From NCBI GenBank assembly GCA_052379645.1, contig JBQSYU010000008.1: a stretch of 64,000 nucleotides of DNA. One strand, given 5' to 3'. The stretch comes from Arthrobacter_H sp030452125. GTDB lineage: Bacteria; Actinomycetota; Actinomycetes; Actinomycetales; Micrococcaceae. The notes under the pieces are model-generated. The model did no database searches and was not told the origin of the DNA. It saw only the letters and a list, made by a program, of their open reading frames with translations. Shown one piece after another: positions 42,617 through 51,604 of the stretch. The position numbers and the translations under genes are program-made. How positions within the stretch are numbered: position 1 is the first letter of the stretch; every line of letters starts with the position of its first letter.

Positions 42617-43897
42617 CTAGCGCCGTTCCTGCCGGGCCATGAATACCTCGCGGATCAGCAGCATCGTGGAGGCCGCCAGCGGGATGGCCATCAGGGCACC
42701 GACGATGCCCATGAGCGTCCCGCCGGCGATCACGGCGATCACGGCCACGGCCCCGGGAACCGCAACGGTGCGTTGCATCACCCGCGGCGAGATGAAATAG
42801 GCCTCGAACTGCAGGTAGCCGAAGTAGAAGATCGCATAGACCACCGCGGTCTCCCAGCCGACCGTCAGGGCGATCAGCGAGACCAGGATCCCGGCGATGA
42901 CCGCCCCGACCAGCGGGATGAATGCCAGGACGACGACGACCAGGGCCAGCAGCAGGGAATAGGGGACCCCGACGATCGTCATGATGATGAAGGCATACAG
43001 GGCGTTGAGCAGGGCGACGATGGCCTGGCCCATCACGTAGTTGCCCACGCTGTTGGAGATCTGCTCGGACAGCGTCTCCACGCGCTGGCGCTTGGACCGC
43101 GGGACCAAGCGGTAGGCCCAGGATTTCAACCCGGGCAACGCCGCCAGGATGTAGATGGCCAGCACCAGGACGATGAGTGTGCCGAACAGACCCTGGGCCA
43201 CGACCCCGCCGACCCCGATCACCCCGCCGAAGACCCCACCGAGGGCGTCGGTGTTCTGGAAGAACTTATCGACTTCCTGAGTGATGCGTTCGCGGACCTG
43301 GAACTGCTCGTCGATGGTGGTGAAGAAATCCGAGTTCAGGAAGCTGTCGACGATGTCCGGGGCCTTCTCCACGAAGGCGGTGGTCTGCTTGACGATGGTC
43401 GGGATGAGGATGCCCACCGCACCGCCGAAGATGACGGCCAACAACAGCATCGCCGCCAGCACGCCCACCGGGCGGGGGACCCGGTGGCGTTCCAGATACC
43501 TGACGATCGGATCCAGCCCCAGGGCGATGAACAAGGCAATGGCGATCCAGACCAGCAGGGAGCCGACATTGGTCAGGATGAAATACAGTAGCAGCGCCAG
43601 CCCGACGCCGACGCTGAACATGAACCCGGTGAAGACCGGATGGTGTCCGCCCGGGACGTTGAGGAGCGGTTCGGCCTCGGGGTCGGCGGCGGGGCGCGCG
43701 GCCGGCGGGCGGGTGATTCCGGTGGCGTGCAGGAACCGGCCCAACAACGTCGGCTTCCCCGCCGGCGGGGCCCCGGTTGCCGGCTCCGCCGGGCGCGGGG
43801 AAGCCGGGACGTCGGCACTCGCGGCTTCGAAGGCACCGCGGTCGGTGCCGGGGAGTTGTTCGCCGTCGTCCGGGGTGGCATTGCTCTCTTTCATCAC
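42617..43897 (-). CDS. AI-2E family transporter
   Basis: A 426-residue membrane protein of the AI-2E (PF01594, PerM/TqsA) family. A disordered N-terminal region of about 80 residues precedes eight or so membrane segments, among them FTGFMFSVGVGLALLLYFIL, LVWIAIALFIALGLDPIV, VGVLAAMLLLAVIFGGAVGIL and VVVLAFIPLVGAVIAGILVSLIALTVG. Members export small molecules or ions; the substrate here is unknown. GTG start with TAGGCT seven bases upstream, probably leaderless. It converges on the zinc-site gene. Confidence 0.88.
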   Translation of the reverse strand: MMKESNATPDDGEQLPGTDRGAFEAASADVPASPRPAEPATGAPPAGKPTLLGRFLHATGITRPPAARPAADPEAEPLLNVPGGHHPVFTGFMFSVGVGLALLLYFILTNVGSLLVWIAIALFIALGLDPIVRYLERHRVPRPVGVLAAMLLLAVIFGGAVGILIPTIVKQTTAFVEKAPDIVDSFLNSDFFTTIDEQFQVRERITQEVDKFFQNTDALGGVFGGVIGVGGVVAQGLFGTLIVLVLAIYILAALPGLKSWAYRLVPRSKRQRVETLSEQISNSVGNYVMGQAIVALLNALYAFIIMTIVGVPYSLLLALVVVVLAFIPLVGAVIAGILVSLIALTVGWETAVVYAIFYFGYLQFEAYFISPRVMQRTVAVPGAVAVIAVIAGGTLMGIVGALMAIPLAASTMLLIREVFMARQERR

Positions 43898-43904
43898 GAG
43901 CCCG

Positions 43905-43910
43905 AGCCTA
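43905..43910 (-). promoter_or_regulatory. -10 element of leaderless AI-2E family gene
   Basis: TAGGCT on the minus strand, seven bases before the GTG start at 43897. Confidence 0.4.
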
Positions 43911-44091
43911 CCTTTCCGGCGTCATGCGGCGGGTGTTCGGCCGTCCGGATCCACCACATCACGTGCTCCGCGACACAGCCGGGAACCGCCGGGGTAACCG
44001 ATTCGTTATCATTGCAGTGTGGCCGGTCTGCAACTGTGCCCGACCACGACCGAGGCCGATCATCGACCCCCATTTTGTTAGGTGTAATTAC

Positions 44092-45783
44092 GTGCGAATC
44101 TTCATTGCTGCGATCTCCATTTTGCTGGGCGCCCTGGCCCTGGTGGTGGGGATCGGGCAGCGGACCTTCTGGGCGCCGCCCGAGACCGTGACGGCGACCG
44201 TGCAGACCGAGCTGAAGGACGCCCCGCTGACCGTGGTCGAGCCCGGCGTCGCGGAGATCGAGGACCGGCCCGTCGATGTCACCGTCGAAGCCGATGGCGA
44301 ATTCACCGCCGCTCTCGGACGCAGTTCCGACGTCGACGCCTGGGTCGGCAAGGCCGCCCACAACACGATTTCGGGGATCGATGACGAAGCAATGACGCTG
44401 ACGGCCGAGCACTCGAAGGGCGAGGCCAAGGTCCCGAACCCCAAGAACTCCGATCTCTGGGTTGCCTCCGAATCAGCCGATTCACATATGGTCCACCGCT
44501 GGACCGCACCCGACGAGGGCGACTGGTCGCTGCTGCTGGCCACCGATGGGACGAAGGCCGCACCCACCGACATCACCGTTTCCTGGGAGAACGACGCCAC
44601 CGCACCGTTCTCCATCCCGCTGATCATCGTGGGATCACTGCTGATCCTCTTCGGTCTGGCCTCCGTCCTGGTTGGACGCGGCGGACGAGGCAAGGGCCCG
44701 GAGGCCTCGGCACCGACCGGTGGCGGGTCAACGACCCCGGCCGCCGGCTCCGGAAGCGGCGCCTCGACGCTCCAGCGCACCGCGACGGTCGTCGCCGCGG
44801 CCGCCCTGGTCCTGGTGCCGGCCCTGCCCGCCTCCGCTGCCACCGGATCCGCCACCGCATCCCCTTCGGCATCCAGCACGGAGCAGGACCAGGACGGCGA
44901 TGATGTCCATGCCGTGCTGCAGGAGGACCAGTTGGACCGGATCCTGGAATCCGTGGCGGATACCGTCTCCAGCGGCGACAAGGCCCAGGATGCCAAGAAG
45001 CTCAAGTCCCGGGTCGGTGGGGACGCCCTGTCCCTGCGCAAGACAAATTATTCGCAGCGCAACGACGGATTGAAGATCCCCGCCCCCGGGACCGTGGCTG
45101 CCGCGCCGGTCCGTTCGGCAGCAGTGACCACCACCACGAAATGGCCGCGGACCTCGATGATCGTCACGCAGGCCAAGGACGCGAAGATCCCCCGGGTGCT
45201 GGTGCTCAAGCAGGAGGACCCCCGCGCGAACTACAAACTCATCAACGAGGTCTCCATGCTCCCCGGATCGGAGTTCCCCGGGCTGGCCGTGGGGGACACC
45301 TCGGTGCGGACCCTGGATAACAAGGACGATTCGGTGAAGACCGCTCCGGCCACGGCCGCCAAGGACCTGGCGGCCTACCTCAGCGATTCCAAGTCCAAGA
45401 AGAAGGGGCAGTTCGCCGAAAGCGCCTTCATCTCGGCCACCCATGAGGGACAGGCCAAGGAGATCAAGGACAATAAGAACGCCAAGATCAAGTATGAGCA
45501 CAAGGTCGATCAGAAATCCCTCGAAGTGCTCTCCACCCCCAATGGCGGGGCCCTGGTCAGCGGGCTGTTGAACAGCACCATGACGGCCACCCCGAAGGAA
45601 GAGGGCGGCACGGTGAAGCTCGATGACGCCAGCGCCAAGCTCGCCGACGCCAAGAGCACCAAGAAGGGTGTGGTCACCAAATCGGCCGAACCCGTCGTCT
45701 TTTACATCCCCGGCGCCGACAGCAAGGACAAGATCCGCCTGATTGCGGGGGAGATCGTCCTGCAGTCCGCCAAAGTGAAGTAG
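44092..45783 (+). CDS. Large membrane-anchored protein of unknown function
   Basis: A 563-residue protein. An N-terminal signal anchor (RIFIAAISILLGALALVVGIG) is followed by an exported beta-rich domain (about 25-175), a membrane segment (IPLIIVGSLLILFGLASVLVG, about 182-203), a Gly/Ser-rich linker, a second hydrophobic stretch ending PALPASAATG, and an exported C-terminal domain of about 300 residues. The GTG at 44092 follows TTAGGTGTAATTAC. I recall similar Arthrobacter proteins annotated without good reason as glycosyl transferases; no catalytic motif is visible here. Confidence 0.75.
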   Translation: MRIFIAAISILLGALALVVGIGQRTFWAPPETVTATVQTELKDAPLTVVEPGVAEIEDRPVDVTVEADGEFTAALGRSSDVDAWVGKAAHNTISGIDDEAMTLTAEHSKGEAKVPNPKNSDLWVASESADSHMVHRWTAPDEGDWSLLLATDGTKAAPTDITVSWENDATAPFSIPLIIVGSLLILFGLASVLVGRGGRGKGPEASAPTGGGSTTPAAGSGSGASTLQRTATVVAAAALVLVPALPASAATGSATASPSASSTEQDQDGDDVHAVLQEDQLDRILESVADTVSSGDKAQDAKKLKSRVGGDALSLRKTNYSQRNDGLKIPAPGTVAAAPVRSAAVTTTTKWPRTSMIVTQAKDAKIPRVLVLKQEDPRANYKLINEVSMLPGSEFPGLAVGDTSVRTLDNKDDSVKTAPATAAKDLAAYLSDSKSKKKGQFAESAFISATHEGQAKEIKDNKNAKIKYEHKVDQKSLEVLSTPNGGALVSGLLNSTMTATPKEEGGTVKLDDASAKLADAKSTKKGVVTKSAEPVVFYIPGADSKDKIRLIAGEIVLQSAKVK

Positions 45784-45806
45784 TCCTCGGGGACCACGCC
45801 CATCCA

Positions 45807-45837
45807 TTGGGCACCCACCCGAGGCAGACCATAAGGT
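45807..45837 (+). promoter_or_regulatory. Candidate promoter of the YbbN-like gene
   Basis: TTGGGC (45807-45812), a 17-base spacer and CATAAG (45830-45835). An overlapping TAAGGT (45832-45837) lies six bases before the ATG at 45844. Transcription would begin at or just before the start codon. Confidence 0.45.
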
Positions 45838-45843
45838 AGGGGC

Positions 45844-46800
45844 ATGAGCAATACCGAACCAGCAGCAGCTTCCAGCCGTGGCGCCGTCGATCTGTCAGGA
45901 CTCGGCGCCCAGGACCCGCAGGCCGCGTCCGCCCCGGGGCCGGCCCAGATGCCGGCCCCGCCGGCCGGGCCATCACCGGCGGCCACCGAGGGGGCGACGT
46001 GGACCGCGGCGGTGAACCAGCAGGAGTTCACCCAGCTGGTCCAGGTCTCCAACACGGCACCGGTCGTGGTCTCGTTGGGCACCGGGTCCTCCGCGGCCTC
46101 GGTGCAGTTGGATGAAAAACTCCGCAGGATCATCGACGGCCATGCCGGACGCCTCGTCCTGGCGTTGGTCGATACCGACCGCGAACCGGCGATCGCCCAG
46201 GCCTTCAGGGTCCAGCAGGTCCCCTCCGTGGTGGCCCTGCTCAATGGACAGCCCGTCCCCATGTTCCAAGGCGATGCGGCCCCCGAGCAGATCGCGTCGC
46301 TGCTGGAGGAGCTCCTCCAGCTCGGGGTCCAGCACGGGGTGACCGGGACCGTGCCGCCTTTCGGGGCCCCGGAGGCCGAGCAGCCGGTCCCGCCGCTGCA
46401 CCAGGAGGCGATGGACGCCATCGACGCCGGCGATTATGCCGGGGCCGTGACCGCCTACCGCAAGGCCCTGGCCGAGAAACCCAACGACGACGAGGCCCAG
46501 ACCGGGCTACAGCATGTAGAGCTGCTCCAGCGCACGGCGTTCTCCGACCTGGATTCGGCCCGCAAGGCGGCCGCCGATCATCCCGACGGCATCGACGAAC
46601 AGCTCGCCGTGGCCGACCTGGATGTCCTCGGCGGCCATGTCGAGGATGCCTTCGCCCGGCTCGTATCGCTGGTGGGGCGCACTGCCGCGGAAGACCGCGA
46701 ACGCGTCAGGGCCCGGCTGGTCTCGCTCTATGCCGTCGTCGGGGCCCAGGACGAACGCGTCGTGAAGTCACGGCAGAAACTGGCGCGCGTCCTGTTCTAA
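45844..46800 (+). CDS. YbbN/CnoX-like thioredoxin-fold TPR protein
   Basis: A 318-residue protein: disordered Pro/Ala-rich N-terminus (1-50), thioredoxin fold (about 55-160) and TPR-like helices (about 185-318) beginning HQEAMDAIDAGDYAGAVTAYRKALAEKPNDDEA. The redox CxxC is absent: the expected WAxWCxPC site reads VVVSLGTGSSAAS, so it is a holdase or scaffold rather than an oxidoreductase. The cis-proline region FRVQQVPSVVALLNGQPV is kept. Same position class as Rv1324. Confidence 0.88.
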   Translation: MSNTEPAAASSRGAVDLSGLGAQDPQAASAPGPAQMPAPPAGPSPAATEGATWTAAVNQQEFTQLVQVSNTAPVVVSLGTGSSAASVQLDEKLRRIIDGHAGRLVLALVDTDREPAIAQAFRVQQVPSVVALLNGQPVPMFQGDAAPEQIASLLEELLQLGVQHGVTGTVPPFGAPEAEQPVPPLHQEAMDAIDAGDYAGAVTAYRKALAEKPNDDEAQTGLQHVELLQRTAFSDLDSARKAAADHPDGIDEQLAVADLDVLGGHVEDAFARLVSLVGRTAAEDRERVRARLVSLYAVVGAQDERVVKSRQKLARVLF

Positions 46801-46901
46801 CCGGCTTGGTCCGCCCCCGGGCCGGGGCAAGCGTGCCTCCCCCTGAAGGCTGAGAAGCGGATTCAGCCATGAGGATGATGCCTTTGGCCCGGGCCCACTG
46901 T

Positions 46902-46907
46902 TAGGTT
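46902..46907 (+). promoter_or_regulatory. Extended -10 of leaderless ABC gene
   Basis: TGTTAGGTT gives an extended -10 (TGn-TAGGTT), six bases before the ATG at 46914. No ribosome site lies between. Confidence 0.5.
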
Positions 46908-46913
46908 CGGAGC

Positions 46914-47693
46914 ATGAACACCGAACTCCATCAGTCGACGGCCCCTGCCATCAGCTTGCGTGGCCTGGGCAAGCGCTATGGCCAGAAGATCGCCGTGAAC
47001 GGGATCAGCCTCGACGTGCCCTCCGGCTCCTTCTACGGACTCGTCGGGCCTAACGGCGCCGGGAAGACGACCGCGCTCTCCATGGCCACCGGCATGCTGC
47101 GCCCCGATGCAGGACAAGCATGGGTCCACGGGGTGGACGTCTGGAAAGATACGCGCCGCGCCAAATCACTGCTCGGTGTTCTGGCGGACGGGGTGCGGCT
47201 CTTTGACCGGCTCAGCGGGCGCCAGCTGGTGACCTATGCCGGTCTGCTCCGCGGTATGGATGCTGCCACGGTGGACGAACGAACCGATGACTTATTGCGG
47301 GTCTTGGACCTGTCCGACGCCGGCGGAAAACTTGTGGTGGACTACTCGGCGGGCATGACCAAAAAGATTGCCCTTGCCACCGCGCTGATTCATTCACCGC
47401 GAGTGCTGGTCCTTGACGAACCCTTTGAAGCCGTCGACCCGGTATCGGCGGCAAATATTCGGGACATCCTCGCCGACTATGTCGGGCACGGAGGGACCGT
47501 CGTGGTCTCCAGCCATGTGATGGACCTGGTCCAGCGCATGTGCTCCCATGTCGCGATCATCTCCGATGGCAACTTGCTCGCCGCAGGAACCGTGGACGAG
47601 GTCCGCGGCGAGGGAAGCCTCGAGGACACTTTCGTGAACATGGTCGGTGGCCGGGCCGAAGGAGGTGGGCTCTCGTGGTTGCACACCTCCTGA
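46914..47693 (+). CDS. ABC transporter ATP-binding protein
   Basis: A 259-residue exporter-type ATPase. Walker A GPNGAGKTT (45-53), Walker B VLVLDEPFE, H-loop VVSSHVMD. The signature is YSAGMTKK instead of LSGGQ, as in some ABC-2 type exporters. Its 3' end overlaps the permease start by 19 bases, so the pair forms one exporter. Substrate unknown. Confidence 0.92.
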   Translation: MNTELHQSTAPAISLRGLGKRYGQKIAVNGISLDVPSGSFYGLVGPNGAGKTTALSMATGMLRPDAGQAWVHGVDVWKDTRRAKSLLGVLADGVRLFDRLSGRQLVTYAGLLRGMDAATVDERTDDLLRVLDLSDAGGKLVVDYSAGMTKKIALATALIHSPRVLVLDEPFEAVDPVSAANIRDILADYVGHGGTVVVSSHVMDLVQRMCSHVAIISDGNLLAAGTVDEVRGEGSLEDTFVNMVGGRAEGGGLSWLHTS

Positions 47694-49249
47694 AACTGAA
47701 GTTGGCGCTGCTGCGCAACGGTTTCAAACGCAGCCCGTGGCAACTCGTGGGCGTCATCATCGGGGGGATCTACGGCCTCGGGCTGGCGGTGCTGCTCTTC
47801 GTGGGGATGTTCGCCCTGGGCGACCAGCCCGCCGAACTGATCACCACCGTCGTGGTGCTGGCCGTCTCGTTGATCACCCTGGGGTGGGCGGTCATCCCGG
47901 TACTGCTCTCGGGAGTCGACCTGACGCTTGATCCCTCACGGTTCTCGGTCTACCCCATCCCGCCGCGGCAACTGGTGATCGGCCTGCTGCTGAGCGGTTT
48001 CATCGGGGTCCCCGGCCTGGTGATGCTGCTGCTCTTCGCCGGTCAGGGGCTGGCCTGGCGGGCCAATGCAGGACTGGCCCTGGTCGGCATCCTCTGCGGC
48101 GTCCTGGCGGCGCTGAATGCGCTGGCCCTCTCCCGGCTGGCCGTCACCGCCGCCACGGCGCTGACGTCCAACCGGCGATTCCGCGAGCTGGGAATGATCC
48201 TGCTGTTCGTGCCGCTGATCATGCTCGGGCCCATCCTCCAGACGGCGACCGAGGGGCTCGAGGCGGGACTGGGCTGGCTGCCCGACATCTCAGCGGTGCT
48301 GGCCTGGACGCCGTTGGGTTCCTTCGCCGCCGTCCCGGGGGACGTGGCCGTTGGGGCCTGGGGGCTGGCGGCCGCCAGGCTGGTGCTCTCGCTGGTCTAT
48401 CTGGTGGTGATCATCCTGGCCTGGAAATCAGTACTCTTCCGGGCCCTGGAAACCCCGCCGCAACAATCGGGCGGGAGCCGCGCCGTCTCCGGGCTCGGTG
48501 TCGCCTTCCGGCTGTTCCCGGCCACCCCGTGGGGTGCCGTGGCCTCACGGTGCCTGACCTACTGGATGAAGGACCCCCGCTATGCGATGAGCATCATCTT
48601 CGTTCCGCTGGTCCCGTTGCTGATCTGGTTCTGGTCCTCCCAGGGCGGCGACTACACCGCCATGCTTTATCTGGCACCGATCATCGCCGTGCTGTTGGCC
48701 TTCAGCATTTCGGCGGATATCTCCTATGACAACACCGCGTTCTCACTGCATGTGCTCACCGGACTGCGCGGATTCGACGATCGGCTGGGACGGGTGGCCG
48801 CCTCGGCGGTCTTCGCCGTGCCGACCGTGCTGCTCGCGGCGATCCTGCCGGCGGCGCTGCTGGGGGAAACGGAACTGCTGCCCGCCATCCTCGGGCTCTC
48901 GCTCGGGGCCCTGGGAACCGGCTGGGCGGTCTCGAGCATCGCCTCCGCCCGCTACACCTATGCGGTCCCGCTGCCCGGGGACAACCCGATGAAGACGCCC
49001 CCGGGCACCGGGGCCCGCATGGCCGTCACCCAGCTGGCGACGTTCGGGTCCACGATCGTGCTGATGCTGCCCGAAATCATTCTGCATATCGTCTTCCTGG
49101 TCACCGGGCAGGAGCTCTACGCCTGGCTCGTGCTGGTCACCGGCGTCGTTTTCGGGGCCCTGATGCTGATGGGGGGACTACGGATCGGTGGACGCTGGTT
49201 CGATTCCAGGACCCCGGAACTGATGCAGGCGACCGTACTGAACCGTTAG
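47675..49249 (+). CDS. ABC transporter permease, large multi-pass
   Basis: A 524-residue membrane protein with about 12 hydrophobic segments. It starts at the GTG after GGAGGTGGGCTCTC inside the ATPase gene; the longer frame from 47540 overlaps that gene and is rejected. Motifs include YPIPPRQLVIGLLLSGFIG and RCLTYWMKDPRYAMSIIFVP. It is the membrane partner of the preceding ATPase. The pair looks like a lipid, peptide or drug exporter but the cargo cannot be told. Confidence 0.85.
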   Translation: MVAHLLKLKLALLRNGFKRSPWQLVGVIIGGIYGLGLAVLLFVGMFALGDQPAELITTVVVLAVSLITLGWAVIPVLLSGVDLTLDPSRFSVYPIPPRQLVIGLLLSGFIGVPGLVMLLLFAGQGLAWRANAGLALVGILCGVLAALNALALSRLAVTAATALTSNRRFRELGMILLFVPLIMLGPILQTATEGLEAGLGWLPDISAVLAWTPLGSFAAVPGDVAVGAWGLAAARLVLSLVYLVVIILAWKSVLFRALETPPQQSGGSRAVSGLGVAFRLFPATPWGAVASRCLTYWMKDPRYAMSIIFVPLVPLLIWFWSSQGGDYTAMLYLAPIIAVLLAFSISADISYDNTAFSLHVLTGLRGFDDRLGRVAASAVFAVPTVLLAAILPAALLGETELLPAILGLSLGALGTGWAVSSIASARYTYAVPLPGDNPMKTPPGTGARMAVTQLATFGSTIVLMLPEIILHIVFLVTGQELYAWLVLVTGVVFGALMLMGGLRIGGRWFDSRTPELMQATVLNR

Positions 49250-49265
49250 GCCCGCAAGGAGTTGG

Positions 49266-49271
49266 TAGACT
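49266..49271 (+). promoter_or_regulatory. -10 element of leaderless DUF3039 gene
   Basis: TAGACT is six bases before the ATG at 49278, with GGGGGC between. No clear -35. Confidence 0.5.
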
Positions 49272-49277
49272 GGGGGC

Positions 49278-49589
49278 ATGACGATGCCTGCAGACCCGTT
49301 TGAAAACGACCCCAACGACCCGGGCCAGGGCGGCGGCACCGCGACCATCGAGCGCGAAGAGCTGCGTGAGCACCTCGAGCCCGGTGACAGCGAGCGTTTC
49401 GCGCACTATGTGCGGAAGGAAAAGATCATGGAGTCGGCGCTGACCGGCGAACCGGTGATCGCCCTGTGTGGCAAGGTCTGGGTCCCGGGACGGGACCCGA
49501 ATAAGTTTCCGGTCTGCCCGGAGTGCAAGGAAGTCTACGAAGGCATCCGTGCCCCGAAGGACGGCGGCGGCAAGGACGACAAGAAGTAG
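49278..49589 (+). CDS. DUF3039 domain-containing protein
   Basis: A 103-residue actinobacterial protein with HYVRKEKIMESALTGEPVIALCGKVWVPGRDP and CPECKEVYEGI: a Cys (LCGK) and a later CxxC (CPEC) form a probable zinc site. The tail is Lys/Asp-rich. It lies just upstream of a DEAD/DEAH helicase on the same strand, a pairing I recall in other actinobacteria. Function unknown. Confidence 0.9.
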   Translation: MTMPADPFENDPNDPGQGGGTATIEREELREHLEPGDSERFAHYVRKEKIMESALTGEPVIALCGKVWVPGRDPNKFPVCPECKEVYEGIRAPKDGGGKDDKK

Positions 49590-49772
49590 TCCTTCGCCGC
49601 GTGAAGCCCGCGCCTGCCCTCGGCAGGTGACGGCAAGGCATGGTGACGCACCGATCAGGTGGGCTCCCGTGTCGGTGGGACGGCCCGGGAGCCGCCCGCC
49701 ATAAGATGGTTTTTTCTTTTCGGCCGATCGCGGCCGATTTCACCTGCCACCGAGCACTTGAGGAGGTTGGCC

Positions 49773-51557
49773 GTGGGCGATGCCCTGTTCAGTCTGGGCG
49801 AGTCCATGCCACCGGCGTATCCGGAGCGGGCGGCATGGGGAACGGCCACGAAGCTGCGCCAATGGCAGGCCGAAGCGCTGGAGAAGTACTTCGCCACCAC
49901 GAGCAAGGACTTCCTCGCCGTCGCCACCCCCGGGGCCGGCAAGACGACCTTCGCCCTGCGTGTGGCGGCGATGCTGGTCGAAGCCGGAACGATCAACCGG
50001 ATCACGGTCGTCGCCCCGACCGAGCACCTCAAGAGCCAGTGGGCCGATGCCGCCGCCCGGATCGGGCTGGCCCTGGACCCGAACTTCAAGAATGCCGACG
50101 GCCGGCATGGCGCCGACTTCATCGGGGTGGTCGTCACCTACGCCCAGGTGGCCAGCAAGCCGCTGCTGCATAGGGCCAAGACCGAGGCGGCCCGCACCCT
50201 GGTGATCCTCGACGAAATCCACCACGGCGGCGACGCCCTGAGCTGGGGCGACGGCATCCGTGAGGCCTTTGAACCGGCGGCCCGCCGGCTGGCGTTGACC
50301 GGAACCCCCTTCCGCTCCGATACGGCGGCCATCCCCTTCGTCGAGTACATCGAGGACGCCGAGGGCATCCGCCGCTCCAAGGCCGACTACACCTACGGGT
50401 ACGGCGACGCGCTGAAGGACCACGTGGTTCGACCGGTCATCTTCATGGCCTATTCCGGCCAGATGCGTTGGCGCACCTCGGCGGGGGAGGAAATGGAGGC
50501 CCAGCTGGGGGAGGGGTTCACCAAGGACGTCACCGCGCACGCCTGGCGGACGGCACTGAACCCCGAAGGCGAATGGATCCCCTCGGTCCTCGCCGCAGCC
50601 GACCGCCGGCTGACCGAAGTACGCCATACCGTCCCCGACGCCGGCGGACTGGTCATCGCCACCGACCACGCCGATGCCAAGGCCTATGCCGCGCAGCTGA
50701 AGAAGATCACCGGGGAAAAGGTCACCACGATCCTCTCCGATGACGCGAAGGCCTCCGCCAAGATCGAGGACTTCACCGAAAGCAACGACCGGTGGATGGT
50801 CGCGGTGCGCATGGTCTCCGAGGGCGTCGACGTCCCGCGGCTGGCCGTGGGGGTCTACGCCACCTCCACCTCGACCCCGCTGTTCTTCGCCCAGGCGGTG
50901 GGACGTTATGTCCGTTCGCGCAAGCGCGGGGAAGTGGCCTCGATGTTCCTGCCGTCCGTTCCGATCCTGATGGCGCTGGCCAACCAGATGGAGCTCGAAC
51001 GGGACCACGCCCTGGACCGACCCGAAAAGCATGTGGATGACCCGGACTTCATTCCCGAGGACGACCTCATGGACGAGGCCAACCGCGAGGAAAAAGCCTC
51101 CGATGAACTGAATAAACAGAAGTTCGAGGCACTGGACTCCCATGCCTCCTTCGATCGTGTCCTCTACGACGGAGGCGAATTCGGGACCGGGGCCATGCTC
51201 GGCTCCGAGGACGAACAGGACTTCCTGGGGATCCCCGGGCTGCTGGACGCCGAACAGGTCGGGGCGCTGTTGCGCCAACGCCAGCAGGAACAAGTGACCC
51301 GGCGCGGTCGCAAACAAGGGGCGCCCGCCGCCCCGGTCGAGGATCCCTCGGTCACCGACCACCGTCGACTGACCGAACTGCGCAGCCAGCTCTCCAAGAA
51401 CGTCTCCGCGTGGGCGGCCCGCACCGGAACACCCCACGGGGTGGTCCACAACAAGCTGCGGGAAGTGTGTGGCGGGCCGGCAGTGGCCCAAGCCAACGCG
51501 GACCAGCTCAACCGTCGGCTGGATAAGTTGCAGGGCTGGTTCGTCGGCAAACGCTGA
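49773..51557 (+). CDS. DEAD/DEAH box superfamily 2 helicase
   Basis: A 594-residue ATP-dependent helicase or translocase of the UvrB/type III restriction-like SF2 group. Walker A VATPGAGKTTF (50-60), Walker B VILDEIHHGGD, motif III LTGTPFRSD, and C-terminal motifs MVSEGVDVPRL and FFAQAVGRYVRSR. A C-terminal region (about 470-594) of no known fold ends with helices HRRLTELRSQLSKNVSAWAAR. GTG follows GAGGAGGTTGGCC. It follows DUF3039 by 183 bases. Confidence 0.9.
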   Translation: MGDALFSLGESMPPAYPERAAWGTATKLRQWQAEALEKYFATTSKDFLAVATPGAGKTTFALRVAAMLVEAGTINRITVVAPTEHLKSQWADAAARIGLALDPNFKNADGRHGADFIGVVVTYAQVASKPLLHRAKTEAARTLVILDEIHHGGDALSWGDGIREAFEPAARRLALTGTPFRSDTAAIPFVEYIEDAEGIRRSKADYTYGYGDALKDHVVRPVIFMAYSGQMRWRTSAGEEMEAQLGEGFTKDVTAHAWRTALNPEGEWIPSVLAAADRRLTEVRHTVPDAGGLVIATDHADAKAYAAQLKKITGEKVTTILSDDAKASAKIEDFTESNDRWMVAVRMVSEGVDVPRLAVGVYATSTSTPLFFAQAVGRYVRSRKRGEVASMFLPSVPILMALANQMELERDHALDRPEKHVDDPDFIPEDDLMDEANREEKASDELNKQKFEALDSHASFDRVLYDGGEFGTGAMLGSEDEQDFLGIPGLLDAEQVGALLRQRQQEQVTRRGRKQGAPAAPVEDPSVTDHRRLTELRSQLSKNVSAWAARTGTPHGVVHNKLREVCGGPAVAQANADQLNRRLDKLQGWFVGKR

Positions 51558-51604
51558 GAGACACGCAAGGTTCCACGGGCGCTTTGGTCAGGAGAAAAAC
51601 TTCG

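Noticed and set aside
42581..42620. Bidirectional terminator between the zinc-site gene and AI-2E gene
   Set aside because: Only imperfect GC-rich pairing without a T-tract; cannot be told from background.
49740..51491. 583-codon minus frame opposite the helicase
   Set aside because: Shadow; product shows no domain, while the plus strand has full helicase motifs.
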